From contig JAHEYE010000085.1 of the NCBI GenBank assembly GCA_023251695.1, forward strand, positions 1 through 11,927: a DNA stretch of 11,927 nucleotides, written 5' to 3'. Each line of letters opens with the position of its first letter. Positions within the stretch are counted from its first letter, which is position 1. Of this stretch, positions 1 to 7,169 are shown piece by piece. This DNA comes from Sphingobacteriaceae bacterium. Its GTDB lineage: Bacteria; Bacteroidota; Bacteroidia; B-17B0; Aurantibacillaceae. The position numbers were made by a program, and so were the translations under genes. The notes beneath the pieces are model-generated. The model was given only the letters and a program-made list of their open reading frames with translations, was not told where the DNA came from and did no database searches.

Positions 1-552
1 ACTGTCGAAAATGTTTATAGAACCACACAGTACGAAGATTTTTCGGACCGCTTTACTAAAACATTTTACGATACGGTTTTCCCAAAAAAACAAATAAAAA
101 CATATTCTATACAGGAAGCACTAAAACTTTCAGAAAAAAAACCAAAAAAGATCTTGGTAAATATTACCGCTAATTTTTGTAACTCGTGTAAAGTACAGAC
201 TAAAACCACTTTTGTTGATACAAGTATTGCAAATTACATTGAGAAGCATTTTTACTTTGTAAATTTTGATGCCGAAAGCACTGATACGGTTGTGTACAAG
301 CAACAAAAACATTTTAAACAAATCATCAATGGATACCCACTTCACAGTCTTTCGCATAAATTAACCAATGGGAGACTGCTGCTGCCTTCGCTTGCTGTTT
401 TAGATGAAAAGGGAGATGTTCTTGAGGCTCTAAGTATTTACCAGCACCCGAAAAATCTGAAACCGGTCTTAATTTATTTCGGAAATGATATTTACAAAAA
501 GAAGAAATGGACTGACTTTATCACCGAATACATGAAGCCAAAAAATAATTGA
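1..552 (+). CDS. Thioredoxin-fold protein with CNSC motif (5' partial)
   Basis: The frame is open from the first base of the window to a TGA at 550-552, so the start lies upstream and 183 residues are visible. A thioredoxin-like core begins near visible residue 50 (beta strand KKILVNITANF) and carries a C-N-S-C redox motif at residues 60 and 63. A likely cis-proline follows in the LLPSLAVLDE strand. The C-terminal end (YFGNDIYKKKKWTDF) is like that of Bacteroidota secreted thioredoxin-family proteins of the SoxW/DsbD-gamma kind, which reduce or oxidise thiols in the periplasm. The roughly 45 residues before the core suggest an N-terminal region or another domain outside the window. A TTG at 154 is internal and is not a believable start because it would cut off the first strand. 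The next gene starts 15 bp downstream, so the two are probably co-transcribed. Fold assignment is fairly sure; partner and direction of redox are unknown. Confidence 0.8.
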   Translation, partial: TVENVYRTTQYEDFSDRFTKTFYDTVFPKKQIKTYSIQEALKLSEKKPKKILVNITANFCNSCKVQTKTTFVDTSIANYIEKHFYFVNFDAESTDTVVYKQQKHFKQIINGYPLHSLSHKLTNGRLLLPSLAVLDEKGDVLEALSIYQHPKNLKPVLIYFGNDIYKKKKWTDFITEYMKPKNN

Positions 553-567
553 TACTTTTGTTATTAC

Positions 568-1536
568 ATGAATACGGATAAAATAAATTACATCAACATC
601 GGATTAATGATTGTATCGTGTATTGTGGCGTATTTTATTCCCTTCGAATTATTTTTATTTTCTTATGGTGTGCTAGGGCCCCTGCATTATTTAACAGAAA
701 TAGGATGGTTGCATAAAAAAAATTACTTCACTAAAGGTAAATACGATTTTGTTTTCCTTACTGTAATCTGTGTGGCGCTGTTCTATTATACTTTTTATCC
801 GTCAAAAGACCGCCTATTGGTTGCGGATCTTATCGCTTTCTCTTTTTTTATTTCTATCGTATTTGTTTTTATTAAAGATTGGCTCTACCGTATTTTATTA
901 ACGGTATTAACGATAATAGTGGTAAGTGTTCTCAATAATTTTGATACTTATTTTGTTTGGATTGGAATATTTCTCCCAACCATCATTCACGTTTTTATTT
1001 TTACCTGGTTATTCATGTTATATGGTGTTCTCAAAGAAAAATCTTTTTCGGGTTTTCTGTCCATTGGCATTTTAATTCTGTGTGCTGCTTCGTTCTTTTT
1101 TGTTCAACCAAGCGGACTAAATTACGCAGTAAGCAGCACGGTAAGATCGAGCTACCAAATGTTCAATTTATTAAATTTCAACCTCATTCATCTCTTCAAC
1201 ATGGATTCATTACATTCGGTAAGCGAGATCTTCGAAAAAAATTCGGGTTTCGTTATCATGCGCCTCGTTGCTTTTGCTTATACTTATCACTATTTAAATT
1301 GGTTTTCCAAAACATCAATCATTAAATGGCACCAGGTTCCAAAAAAAGTGTTGATTTCAACCCTACTGCTTTGGGTGGCTTCTGTCGGGCTTTATCTGTA
1401 TGATTATAATATTGGGGTACGTGCCTTATTCTTTTTAAGTTTTCTTCACGTGTTTTTGGAATTTCCCTTGAACTTTGTTTCGTTCACCGGAATCGGAAAA
1501 GAATTGGTGCTTCTTGGAAAAGGCAAACAGAATTAA
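568..1536 (+). CDS. Polytopic membrane protein with multiple His residues, function unknown
   Basis: A 322-aa protein with ATG start, about nine hydrophobic segments (roughly residues 10-37, 60-77, 86-104, 107-124, 127-154, 160-178, 228-246, 262-279 and 284-305). I do not recognise a named family. Histidines sit in or at the ends of membrane segments: H40 (GPLHYLTE, with E44), H49, H141, H241 (YHYLNWF), H255, and H294 (LHVFLEF, with E298). The two HxxxE pairs near the two ends and the central HY motif would suit a membrane metal or haem centre, but this is inference only. It follows the CNSC thioredoxin-like gene by 15 bp on the same strand, so the pair may form an operon. Its stop codon overlaps the stop of the convergent ThiE-like gene. 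It could equally be a transporter or an intramembrane enzyme. Confidence 0.8.
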   Translation: MNTDKINYINIGLMIVSCIVAYFIPFELFLFSYGVLGPLHYLTEIGWLHKKNYFTKGKYDFVFLTVICVALFYYTFYPSKDRLLVADLIAFSFFISIVFVFIKDWLYRILLTVLTIIVVSVLNNFDTYFVWIGIFLPTIIHVFIFTWLFMLYGVLKEKSFSGFLSIGILILCAASFFFVQPSGLNYAVSSTVRSSYQMFNLLNFNLIHLFNMDSLHSVSEIFEKNSGFVIMRLVAFAYTYHYLNWFSKTSIIKWHQVPKKVLISTLLLWVASVGLYLYDYNIGVRALFFLSFLHVFLEFPLNFVSFTGIGKELVLLGKGKQN

Positions 1537-2165
1537 TCAATAACCACGCCTCTTCTTTTACAATCTTCGAGTATATCAAGAAAACGTTTAAAAGGATCTT
1601 CCGCTTTCCAAATCTGGCTATTTAAGGCAGCCCCTTTGAAGCCGTATTTAAAAGTTTTCTCGATGGTTATTTCATTAATCCCACCACGTGCGATAAACAA
1701 TTTATTGGTTTTAGTAAGCGCCGTGTTAACACCTTGCTCATAAAAACCGCTATAAAATTCGTTGGTAATGTTATTATAGATAGTACCTATCAAATAATAA
1801 TCGAATGCAATTTCCTCCTGATTATATACGTCCGATAATTTGCGGTAAGAACGGGTCATGACAATCTTCTTACCACTGGCTTTCAGTTTTCTGAAAAACC
1901 ACCATTTAGCAAATTTCCGTGTTAAATGAACTTCAGTAAAATGAATCCCTTTAAGATTGTATTTTAAAATTAATTCATGATGGGAATGAATTATAATACG
2001 GTTTCTGAAATGTTCGGGAATGGCTTCAATGTAAGTAATTAGCTGACGGGTCGAAAAGTTTGGCTTCCGTAAATGAAGCGTTGTTAATCCCGCCTCAAAA
2101 AATTGGGTGACCATCTGAGGTTCATTATCATCTTTTTTCCCCGAAGTAATTAAAACTAATTCCAT
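1533..2165 (-). CDS. ThiE/TenI-like TIM-barrel protein with degenerate active site
   Basis: A 210-aa protein with ATG start, the length expected of thiamine-phosphate synthase (ThiE) and the related TenI. Family landmarks in order are LHLRKP (residues 30-35), IIIHSHHEL (57-65), KGIHFTEVHL (72-81), FDYYLIGTIYNNIT (121-134), IARGGI (158-163) and GFKGAALNSQIW (175-186). ThiE normally has a Q-L-R-x-K strand, an N-D-R pyrophosphate/Mg site and T-x-T-K after the GPxF loop. Here Arg33 remains, but the Lys is Pro35, the N-D pair is H60-S61, and the T-x-T-K positions read N-I-T-N. It may therefore act as a TenI-like tautomerase, a different phosphate-binding barrel enzyme, or not in thiamine synthesis at all. 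It starts 4 bp after the GGGP synthase stop, as the last gene of that operon, and no other thiamine gene is in the window. Confidence 0.75.
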   Translation of the reverse strand: MELVLITSGKKDDNEPQMVTQFFEAGLTTLHLRKPNFSTRQLITYIEAIPEHFRNRIIIHSHHELILKYNLKGIHFTEVHLTRKFAKWWFFRKLKASGKKIVMTRSYRKLSDVYNQEEIAFDYYLIGTIYNNITNEFYSGFYEQGVNTALTKTNKLFIARGGINEITIEKTFKYGFKGAALNSQIWKAEDPFKRFLDILEDCKRRGVVID

Positions 2166-2169
2166 TCTT

Positions 2170-2877
2170 TTAAACTGTTTTTTCTATTTCCGACAATAAA
2201 TATAAGTTTTTTTCCAGAGCATTACCAACTACAATAAAATTTGCACCCGCTTTAACTGCTTGTCTGGCTTTTTCTGCAGAGTCTATGCCGCCGCCTACGA
2301 ATAAAGGAATGCTTATTTTTCTTTTAACAGCTTTAATCACTTTAATATTCACGTTTGTTTTGGCGCCACTACCTGCTTCAAGATAAATTGCTTTTAATCC
2401 CAATTGTTCCCCCGCCAAAGCTGTATCCGTGATTAATTTTATCGCGGAAGGCGAAAGCGATTTTGTTTTGGTCACTTTTTGAGTGGTTGAGGTCCTGTTT
2501 CCGTTAACCAGAATATAGCCTACAGGAAAAGATTTAAGTTTAAGTCTTTGAATGACAGAAGCAGCTTTTACGTGTTTACCTATTAAATATTCAGGATTCC
2601 TTCCTGAAATCAAGCTTAACAACAAAAGACCGTCGGCATTTTTACAGATTTGATTTTCATGACCGGGAAAAATGATAACAGGCTTTTTGGTATGTTTTTT
2701 GATTTTGGAAATAACCGCCGCCATATTATTTTTTTTAAGGGTGCTTCCGCCCACCAGAAAAAATGCCACTTTACTCTTGGCAGCGAGCTTAATTAATTGC
2801 GGGTTGAATTTATCAGGATCAACCAAAACAACCAATTGTGTTTTATTTTTTGTATGAATAATATTACTTAAGCTCAT
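2170..2877 (-). CDS. Geranylgeranylglyceryl/heptaprenylglyceryl phosphate synthase (GGGPS/PcrB family)
   Basis: This TIM-barrel enzyme joins a polyprenyl diphosphate to sn-glycerol-1-phosphate through an ether bond, the committing step of archaeal-type lipids; Bacteroidota carry a group II form. Visible motifs are VVLVDPDK (residues 16-23), FFLVGGST (39-46), IIFPGHENQI (68-77), LLSLISGRNPEYLIG (86-100), AIYLEAGSGA (163-172), PLFVGGGI (191-198) and VVGNALEKN (216-224), the last three forming the phosphate-binding end of the barrel. I chose the ATG at 2877 (235 aa), which puts the DPDK motif about 20 residues from the start as is usual; an upstream ATG at 2904 would add nine residues (MITCWFTLL) and deepen the overlap with the preceding gene. 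It overlaps the PPTase end by 14 bp and is followed after 4 bp by the ThiE-like gene. Family is sure; the prenyl chain length it prefers cannot be read here. Confidence 0.93.
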   Translation of the reverse strand: MSLSNIIHTKNKTQLVVLVDPDKFNPQLIKLAAKSKVAFFLVGGSTLKKNNMAAVISKIKKHTKKPVIIFPGHENQICKNADGLLLLSLISGRNPEYLIGKHVKAASVIQRLKLKSFPVGYILVNGNRTSTTQKVTKTKSLSPSAIKLITDTALAGEQLGLKAIYLEAGSGAKTNVNIKVIKAVKRKISIPLFVGGGIDSAEKARQAVKAGANFIVVGNALEKNLYLLSEIEKTV

Positions 2878-3445
2878 CAATAACGTAAACCAGCATGTAA
2901 TCATCCAGCTTCTCGTAATGCAAATTAAATTTTTTCCGGAAACTATCTAAATTTATTTCACCTAAAAGAGCGCCTTCCTGATTTAGTTGAAAGGGATGAA
3001 CAAATAAATGTTTGGCAAATTCCACTTCTTTTAAACCATATAATTTATAAAGTGCTTCTTTGGCAGCCCAGCAAATAATCAGTTTTTCAACATTATCCTT
3101 AGCTTCCTTCAATTCCTTTTCCGATAAAAATTTGTCTTTTATTTTTAAAACTTTATCACGAATCAATTCTATGTCAACACCTGTCTGACAATTTTTATTG
3201 CAAAGTATAACAAGCTTATCGTGAGAATGGGAAATAGAAATGTGACAAGTTTCATCTTTTAGCTCCGGTTTTCCTTCTTCATTATAGCTTAATTCAACAG
3301 TCTTATTAAACAGCTTTTCGAGCAAAAAAGCCGTTGCGTTTTTCTCTAATTCGCGCTTGGCGGTTATCTCTGTAATTGCCGAATAATCAGGTAGGTGGAT
3401 TAATCCAAAACGTAAATCTTCATTTATTTTTCTAATCAAAAACAA
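2864..3445 (-). CDS. Sfp-type 4'-phosphopantetheinyl transferase
   Basis: Transfers the phosphopantetheine arm of CoA to a serine of acyl or peptidyl carrier proteins. The 193-aa product has the family motifs in order: EEGKPEL (56-62), ISISHSH (69-75), the Mg-binding TGVDIE (88-93, D91 and E93) and CWAAKEALYK (125-134, with the K129-E130 pair and K134). The start codon is TTG at 3445; the frame hits a stop three codons further upstream, no ATG lies nearby, and a second TTG at 3439 is the only close alternative. It is the first gene of a minus-strand operon with GGGP synthase and the ThiE-like protein, and is divergent from ahcY across a 74-bp promoter region. Its length suits the short bacterial Sfp/HetI-type enzymes. 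No carrier protein or synthase is next to it, so its target may be the primary acyl carrier protein. Confidence 0.93.
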   Translation of the reverse strand: MFLIRKINEDLRFGLIHLPDYSAITEITAKRELEKNATAFLLEKLFNKTVELSYNEEGKPELKDETCHISISHSHDKLVILCNKNCQTGVDIELIRDKVLKIKDKFLSEKELKEAKDNVEKLIICWAAKEALYKLYGLKEVEFAKHLFVHPFQLNQEGALLGEINLDSFRKKFNLHYEKLDDYMLVYVIDELK

Positions 3446-3458
3446 GCTTCTTATTTAT

Positions 3459-3489
3459 TTGAGTGTTACAAACTTATGGCTTATCTTTG
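3459..3489 (+). promoter_or_regulatory. Bacteroidota-type promoter for ahcY
   Basis: A -7 element TATCTTTG (3482-3489) matches the Bacteroidota consensus TAnnTTTG, and a TTG (3459-3461, within TTTG) lies 20 bp upstream, the spacing expected for the -33 element. Transcription would start near 3496, giving a leader of about 24 nt before the ATG at 3520. Confidence 0.75.
3469..3476 (-). promoter_or_regulatory. Candidate -7 element for the PPTase-GGGPS-ThiE-like operon
   Basis: Read on the minus strand this is TAAGTTTG, a match to TAnnTTTG. It would place the transcript start about 17 nt before the TTG start at 3445. No TTG is seen at the expected -33 spacing, so the call is tentative. It sits between the -33 and -7 boxes of the ahcY promoter. 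Confidence 0.45.
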
Positions 3490-3519
3490 TAATCCCTAAA
3501 AAATTAAACAAAATATATT

Positions 3520-4839
3520 ATGCCAACTATGACAGCCACTAAGTTTATCCCGAACAAAGTTAAAGATATGTCTTTAGCCGAATGGGGCCGTAAAGAAATT
3601 AAATTAGCTGAAGAAGAAATGCCCGGTTTGATGGCATTACGTAAAGAATATGGTAGTTCAAAACCATTAAAGGGCGCACGTATTGCAGGTTGTTTACATA
3701 TGACCATACAAACTGCGGTTTTAATAGAAACTTTAAAAGAATTAGGCGCTGAAGTAACATGGAGCTCTTGTAATATCTTCTCAACGCAAGATCATGCTGC
3801 GGCTGCAATTGCTGCTGCAGGTTATCAGGTTTATGCTTGGAAGGGCATGAATGCTGAAGAGTTTGACTGGTGTATCGAACAAACTTTATGGTTTGGTGAA
3901 GATCGCAAGCCATTAAATATGATTTTAGATGACGGTGGTGATTTAACCAATATGGTGTTTGATAAATATCCTGAATTAGCTGCTGGTATTAAAGGTTTGT
4001 CGGAAGAAACTACAACAGGTGTTCACCGTTTATACGAGCGTATGAAAAACGGAACATTATTAATGCCTGCCATTAACGTGAACGACTCGGTTACTAAATC
4101 TAAATTCGATAATAAATACGGTTGCCGCGAAAGTTTAGTGGATGCAATCCGTCGTGCTACTGATATTATGATGGCAGGTAAAGTTGCAGTTGTTGCAGGT
4201 TATGGTGATGTTGGAAAAGGTTCAGCGCAATCATTATCATCGCAAGGCGTACGTGTAATGGTAACTGAAATCGATCCGATTTGTGCATTGCAAGCTTGTA
4301 TGGATGGATATCAGGTTGTGAAAATGGATAACGCTGCAAAAATTGCCGACATACTTGTTACTACAACAGGAAATAAAGATATAATCGTAGGCCGTCATTT
4401 CGAATCACTGAAACATGGCGCAATAGTTTGTAACATTGGGCACTTTGATACAGAAATTGATATGGCTTGGTTGAACAAAAACTATGGCAATACAAAAGAT
4501 ACTATTAAACCACAGGTTGACCAATACACGATTAAAGGCAAAAACATTATTGTATTAGCTGAAGGCCGCTTGGTGAACTTAGGTTGCGCAACCGGACATC
4601 CAAGCTTTGTAATGAGCAACTCTTTTACCAACCAAACCCTCGCGCAGCTTGAACTATGGAACAACTCTTCGAAATACGAGAAGAAAGTTTATGTATTACC
4701 AAAAATATTAGATGAGAAGGTAGCTCGTTTACATTTAGGAAAAATTAATGCTGAGTTAGATACTTTAACTAAAGAACAAGCTGATTACATCGGTGTGAAA
4801 GTTGAAGGTCCGTTTAAAACAGATCAGTACCGTTATTAA
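3520..4839 (+). CDS. ahcY: S-adenosylhomocysteinase
   Basis: A cytosolic NAD-dependent enzyme that reversibly cleaves S-adenosylhomocysteine to adenosine and homocysteine, relieving inhibition of methyltransferases. The 439-aa product is full length. Visible are AGCLHMTIQTAVLIETL (substrate site, H60), SSCNIFSTQDHAAAA (82-96), LDDGGDLTN (136-144), GLSEETTTGVHRLYER (159-174), the K193/D197 pair in NDSVTKSKFDN, C202, the NAD-binding GYGDVGKG (227-234), NIGHFDTEID (305-314), and the C-terminal lysine/tyrosine in FKTDQYRY (K433, Y437) that reaches into the partner subunit's cofactor site. The long insertion found in mycobacterial enzymes is absent. It has its own promoter and a strong terminator 14 bp after the stop. 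Confidence 0.98.
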   Translation: MPTMTATKFIPNKVKDMSLAEWGRKEIKLAEEEMPGLMALRKEYGSSKPLKGARIAGCLHMTIQTAVLIETLKELGAEVTWSSCNIFSTQDHAAAAIAAAGYQVYAWKGMNAEEFDWCIEQTLWFGEDRKPLNMILDDGGDLTNMVFDKYPELAAGIKGLSEETTTGVHRLYERMKNGTLLMPAINVNDSVTKSKFDNKYGCRESLVDAIRRATDIMMAGKVAVVAGYGDVGKGSAQSLSSQGVRVMVTEIDPICALQACMDGYQVVKMDNAAKIADILVTTTGNKDIIVGRHFESLKHGAIVCNIGHFDTEIDMAWLNKNYGNTKDTIKPQVDQYTIKGKNIIVLAEGRLVNLGCATGHPSFVMSNSFTNQTLAQLELWNNSSKYEKKVYVLPKILDEKVARLHLGKINAELDTLTKEQADYIGVKVEGPFKTDQYRY

Positions 4840-4852
4840 TAATTAACCCCCG

Positions 4853-4883
4853 AAAAAGCTTCCGTCTAAGGCGGAAGCTTTTT
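4853..4883 (+). terminator. Rho-independent terminator after ahcY
   Basis: A perfect 12-bp stem (4853-4864 with 4872-4883, core AGCTTCCG/CGGAAGCT) encloses a 7-nt loop and runs into a T-rich tract to 4890. It should end ahcY transcription and leaves under 20 bp before the next start, so the lipoprotein gene may depend on read-through or on an unseen promoter. Confidence 0.92.
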
Positions 4884-4902
4884 TATTTTTAAATAAAACA
4901 AA

Positions 4903-5409
4903 ATGAAAAAAGTAATTCTATCTGCACTTGTTGTAGTGGCTTTCACCATAACCTCATGTGGACCTACACAAAAAGATGCGTTAAAGTACAATGATGATGT
5001 TGTTGCGGTTCAAAAAGCATTAACCCCGATTCATGAAGCGTTTATTGATCAGTTGGACGGACATAATATTGATTCATTAAAATACACGCATGCAAAATTT
5101 GTTGAAAGCACAAACGCATCATTGGCTGCTTGCGAAAAAATGCAAGCTTTCGCCGATAAGCGAGAATATTTGGACGCAGCCATTTCCTATTTTAAGGTGG
5201 TAAAGGGTCTTGCTGAAAATGAAGGGAAAAGCCTTGTTGAAATAATGAGCAAAGATTCTACTCAGGTAACGGACGATGATGTTACAAAAGTTAATACTCT
5301 CGCCGAAAAATTTGATTCGGAATACGAAAAGACTTTAGCGGCAGTTCAACGGGCGCAGGAAGCATTCGCAAAAGAGTGGAAATTTGATTTGATCGAAAAG
5401 AAACAATAA
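4903..5409 (+). CDS. Small lipoprotein of unknown function
   Basis: A 168-aa product with a lipoprotein signal: MKK, a hydrophobic stretch (residues 4-16), and a lipobox ending TITSC with the lipidated cysteine at residue 19. The residues after the cysteine are GPTQKD, polar with one acid, so the protein could stay periplasmic or go to the outer membrane or surface. The mature part is charged and largely helical in look, with no metal-binding or catalytic motif that I recognise. The N-terminal stretch DALKYNDDVVAVQKAL reminds me of LIC11966-type surface lipoproteins found in Leptospira and Bacteroidota, a tentative link from memory. It lies 63 bp after ahcY beyond a terminator and converges on purE. 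A clear promoter of its own was not found. Confidence 0.88.
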   Translation: MKKVILSALVVVAFTITSCGPTQKDALKYNDDVVAVQKALTPIHEAFIDQLDGHNIDSLKYTHAKFVESTNASLAACEKMQAFADKREYLDAAISYFKVVKGLAENEGKSLVEIMSKDSTQVTDDDVTKVNTLAEKFDSEYEKTLAAVQRAQEAFAKEWKFDLIEKKQ

Positions 5410-5428
5410 GAAACCAGGAACAAGAAAT

Positions 5429-5460
5429 AAAAATAATCCCGCTACTGCGGGATTATTTTT
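5429..5460. terminator. Bidirectional terminator between lipoprotein gene and purE
   Basis: A perfect 14-bp stem (5429-5442 with 5447-5460, core AATCCCGC/GCGGGATT) with a TACT loop. On the plus strand it runs into T's for the lipoprotein gene; on the minus strand the facing A-rich flank gives a T-rich tract for purE. The right arm contains the purE stop codon and its last two lysine codons. Confidence 0.9.
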
Positions 5461-5944
5461 TTATATCATCAGAAGATTTATTTACCTTCTCTTTTAACTC
5501 ATCTTTAAACACAGCTAATTTATTTAGAACTGCTCTATCATGCGATCCGATAATTTGTACAGCTAAAATACCTGCATTTTGCGCAGCATTTACGGCAACT
5601 GTTGCAACGGGAACCCCATTCGGCATTTGAACAATGGATAAAAGAGAGTCCCAGCCATCAATACTATTACTGCTTTTTACAGGAACACCAATTACAGGAA
5701 GTGGAGTTAATGAAGCTACCATCCCAGGCAAATGCGCCGCGCCGCCTGCACCTGCAATAATTACTTTTAAGCCGCGGTCGACAGCGGTTTTTGCATAATC
5801 AAACATTTTATCGGGTGTACGGTGTGCCGATACGATATCAATTTCGTAAGGAATATTAAACTTTTGTAAAATTTCGGCAGCCGCATTCATGATCGCTAAA
5901 TCACTTTGACTACCCATTATAATTCCAACCAGTGGTGTGCTCAT
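5453..5944 (-). CDS. purE: N5-carboxyaminoimidazole ribonucleotide mutase (PurE)
   Basis: Class I PurE converts N5-CAIR to CAIR in de novo purine synthesis. The 163-aa protein has all the expected motifs: IIMGSQSD (8-15), IVSAHRTP (37-44, catalytic H41), IAGAGGAAHLPGM (63-75), PVIGVPV (83-89) and the GWDSLLSIVQMPNGVPVATV stretch (97-116). The start is ATG at 5944, six residues before the first strand. The usual partner purK is not adjacent in this window. The last codons lie inside a bidirectional terminator. A TACCTTTG sequence sits only 4 bp before the ATG, too close for an ordinary leader. Confidence 0.97.
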   Translation of the reverse strand: MSTPLVGIIMGSQSDLAIMNAAAEILQKFNIPYEIDIVSAHRTPDKMFDYAKTAVDRGLKVIIAGAGGAAHLPGMVASLTPLPVIGVPVKSSNSIDGWDSLLSIVQMPNGVPVATVAVNAAQNAGILAVQIIGSHDRAVLNKLAVFKDELKEKVNKSSDDIKK

Positions 5945-6128
5945 GCTACAAAGGTAATCAATTTTTAAAACATGGTATCTGAATCAAATCAGCCGGATAG
6001 AAAGCCAAAAACAAATAACATAAAACATTTATTTGATAGAAACTAACATTTACTTTATCATTATTCATTTCATGTTATATGTTTTTAATTACTTTCAGAA
6101 TTATGCGTATACATGAGAAGCTTATAAT

Positions 6129-7112
6129 CTATAAAGTCAGATTTTTAATTTGGCTCTGCAATATGGTTTTAGCCCCAAACTTTTCCTTCCAGCGGTCTGC
6201 AAGATATTCTTGTTCGGTTTGCCCTGGTGTGGGAATTAAGATCAGATCTTTTTTCCCTAACAAATGCATATCCATTAAAGTACTGTACCCGCTTCTGCAA
6301 ATTATTTTTTTTGAAGAGAGAATTAATTTTTTCAATTCTACTTTCGAAGGAAAATCAAACACATCAATGTTTTTCTCCCAACTCCGAACTACCAAGTCTG
6401 AACCTCTTACAAATGCTACTTTTTTATCAGACTGCTTTACTTTTTCAAACAATGTTTTTTCCAAAACACCTCGCGCCGGTTCGGGTCCTGACAGTAAAAT
6501 CAAATAATCGTACTTGTCTTTTTCTACATCAGTAATTACATCGGCCAATCTGCTTTGCGGACCAATATATTTTACGTTTTTATGGAAGGAAATATTTCCG
6601 TGTGACAATTCACCACTTAAACTTTTGCTTTCCTCTTCATAATCCGGAATCCATACTTCATTAAATTTCGAAATATAATTTTGATTAATCTTACTTCCGA
6701 AATTTTCAAAAACAGGAGCTTTTAAAAATAACTGATGTGTTATAAAAACCGAATGCACTTTATCAGAATACAAACCAAAACGGTTGTCACTAATCACAAC
6801 ATCAATTTTGTTTTCAGAAATAATATTCTGTAATGCTTTGTTTTCTTCTGCGATTATCTGCGAAATCCGCGGGAAACTCAAGCCAAGCTTAATCCATAAA
6901 GGAAACACCTTCGAATACTTTACATCATAAGCCGGTAAATCAATTTTTTTAAGCTCCGGAAATTCCTCATCAAAAATAAGTTTTGTTAAAGGCGTAACAT
7001 CTAAAATAACATTGTTGTTTTTTAGTAATTGTTTAATAATTGGCACACTGCGAGTTGCATGACCCAATCCCCAGTCAAGGGCTCCGTAGAATATGTTTTT
7101 AACTGTGAACAA
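6129..7112 (-). CDS. MurG/GT28-like glycosyltransferase family protein
   Basis: A 327-aa protein with the two-domain look of GT-B enzymes. The N-terminal loop is YGALDWGLGHATR (9-21, with H18), followed by VVISDNRFG (105-113); the C-terminal domain has YLILLSGPEP (203-212), FVRGSD (234-239) and the donor-site region CRSGYSTLMDMHLLGKKDLI (272-291) with IPTPGQTEQEYLA (293-305), as in MurG-like and MJ1255-like proteins. It probably transfers a sugar from a nucleotide donor, but donor and acceptor are unknown. The start is TTG at 7112: a stop lies seven codons upstream, and no ATG exists before the essential glycine loop. Its stop (TAG) is 184 bp from purE on the same strand, and its 5' end is divergent from the aldehyde dehydrogenase gene. 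Confidence 0.87.
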   Translation of the reverse strand: MFTVKNIFYGALDWGLGHATRSVPIIKQLLKNNNVILDVTPLTKLIFDEEFPELKKIDLPAYDVKYSKVFPLWIKLGLSFPRISQIIAEENKALQNIISENKIDVVISDNRFGLYSDKVHSVFITHQLFLKAPVFENFGSKINQNYISKFNEVWIPDYEEESKSLSGELSHGNISFHKNVKYIGPQSRLADVITDVEKDKYDYLILLSGPEPARGVLEKTLFEKVKQSDKKVAFVRGSDLVVRSWEKNIDVFDFPSKVELKKLILSSKKIICRSGYSTLMDMHLLGKKDLILIPTPGQTEQEYLADRWKEKFGAKTILQSQIKNLTL

Positions 7113-7169
7113 CAGAGTAAAAGTAAGAATTAACTCTTAAAAAAGGCATGCGTTTAACTCACAATAAAA

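Noticed and set aside
957..1325. Open frame of 122 codons inside the membrane protein gene
   Set aside because: Out-of-frame with a well-formed membrane protein, and its translation has no coherent motif.
2878..2904. Earlier ATG for GGGP synthase
   Set aside because: It adds nine residues with no family counterpart and increases the overlap with the PPTase gene to 41 bp.
5949..5956. TACCTTTG as a purE promoter
   Set aside because: It lies 4 bp from the ATG and lacks a TTG 19-21 bp upstream, so transcription would begin inside the start codon.
6079..6535. Two plus-strand open frames opposite the glycosyltransferase
   Set aside because: They are antisense to conserved GT-B motifs and look like mirror frames of a real gene.
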